Shown in pieces: positions 59,783 to 59,929 of a stretch of DNA of 59,929 nt. Positions within the stretch are counted from its first letter, which is position 1, and each line of letters begins with the position of its first letter. The notes beneath the pieces were generated by a model. It was not told the origin of the DNA. It worked only from the letters and a program-made list of their open reading frames with translations, and did not search any database. The DNA is from an uncultured Lachnospiraceae bacterium. GTDB lineage: Bacteria; Bacillota; Clostridia; Lachnospirales; Lachnospiraceae. Location: assembly GCA_937920345.1 (NCBI GenBank), contig CALGVA010000027.1:1-59929 (forward strand), read 5' to 3'. Made by a program: the position numbers and the translations under genes.

Positions 59783-59929
59783 AATTTCCTCATTTCACCA
59801 CACGATTTCCTATATGTGAAAAGTATAACATAACCGTACGGACTTTAACACCTCTAAATATTTACCGCCCATGTTCTCAGGGACGTGTTGTCAAGTGTGT
59901 TTTTAAACTTTTATAATCGTAAACTCTTA

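Overview
The window reads as a chromosomal segment of a low-to-mid GC Gram-positive anaerobe, most probably a Lachnospiraceae-type Clostridia. Signs of this are the Firmicutes-type GalT, the archaeal/eukaryal-type ProS behind a T-box, YhaM, MutS2, reverse rubrerythrin plus rubredoxin, BlaI/BlaR1, VanW and AI-2E families, strong GGAGG ribosome binding sites and TTGACA-N17-TATAAT promoters. No rRNA, tRNA, CRISPR array or intact transposase was seen.

Positions 1-6.7 kb are accessory. The first 4.3 kb are visibly AT-rich. They hold a minus-strand overlapping operon: a broken Schlafen-like AlbA_2/HATPase regulator, a DGQHR-domain (DndB-like) protein and a HEPN-like helical protein, which together look like a defence or nucleic-acid module. 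Small antitoxin-like genes follow. From 4.3 to 6.7 kb there is a strip of mobile-element cargo (ArdA-like, DUF6075-like, LPD28-like and two unknowns). Three consecutive proteins there share a Met-rich C-terminal tail, and two of these genes end in related terminator hairpins. The island stops at the 3' end of an rlmD/rumA-type 23S rRNA methyltransferase gene, a known class of integration site.

From 6.7 to 26 kb lies housekeeping sequence: a catalytically dead HtrA-like membrane protein, yhaM and rlmD on the minus strand; mutS2 and a two-component system on the plus strand; an lrp-aminotransferase-trmL operon; an AIR-synthase-like gene; vanW with a 31-residue membrane protein; a DnaQ-like exonuclease; an XRE regulator; and galK-galT. 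From 26 to 34.5 kb are a receiver/hybrid-kinase/AraC cluster just upstream of the gal genes, a membrane-anchored amidase with Arg/Gly repeats, and blaI-blaR1. From 34.5 to 46 kb are ackA, T-box-controlled proS, two tandem O-antigen-ligase-like proteins, an AI-2E family protein, an RluA-type pseudouridine synthase and a second two-component system.

From 46 to 60 kb are a PerR-type regulator with a perfect operator next to rubrerythrin and rubredoxin (peroxide/oxygen defence), a GNAT fusion, a T-box that controls a 2H phosphoesterase instead of an aminoacyl-tRNA gene, an Rpn-type nuclease, an ABC exporter divergent from a LytTR two-component system, an HPr homologue without its histidine, a ROK fructokinase-like kinase and a sugar epimerase-like enzyme. 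The best candidates for something undescribed are the DGQHR/HEPN operon, the tail-plus-hairpin cargo module, the T-box/2H pairing and the dead HtrA.
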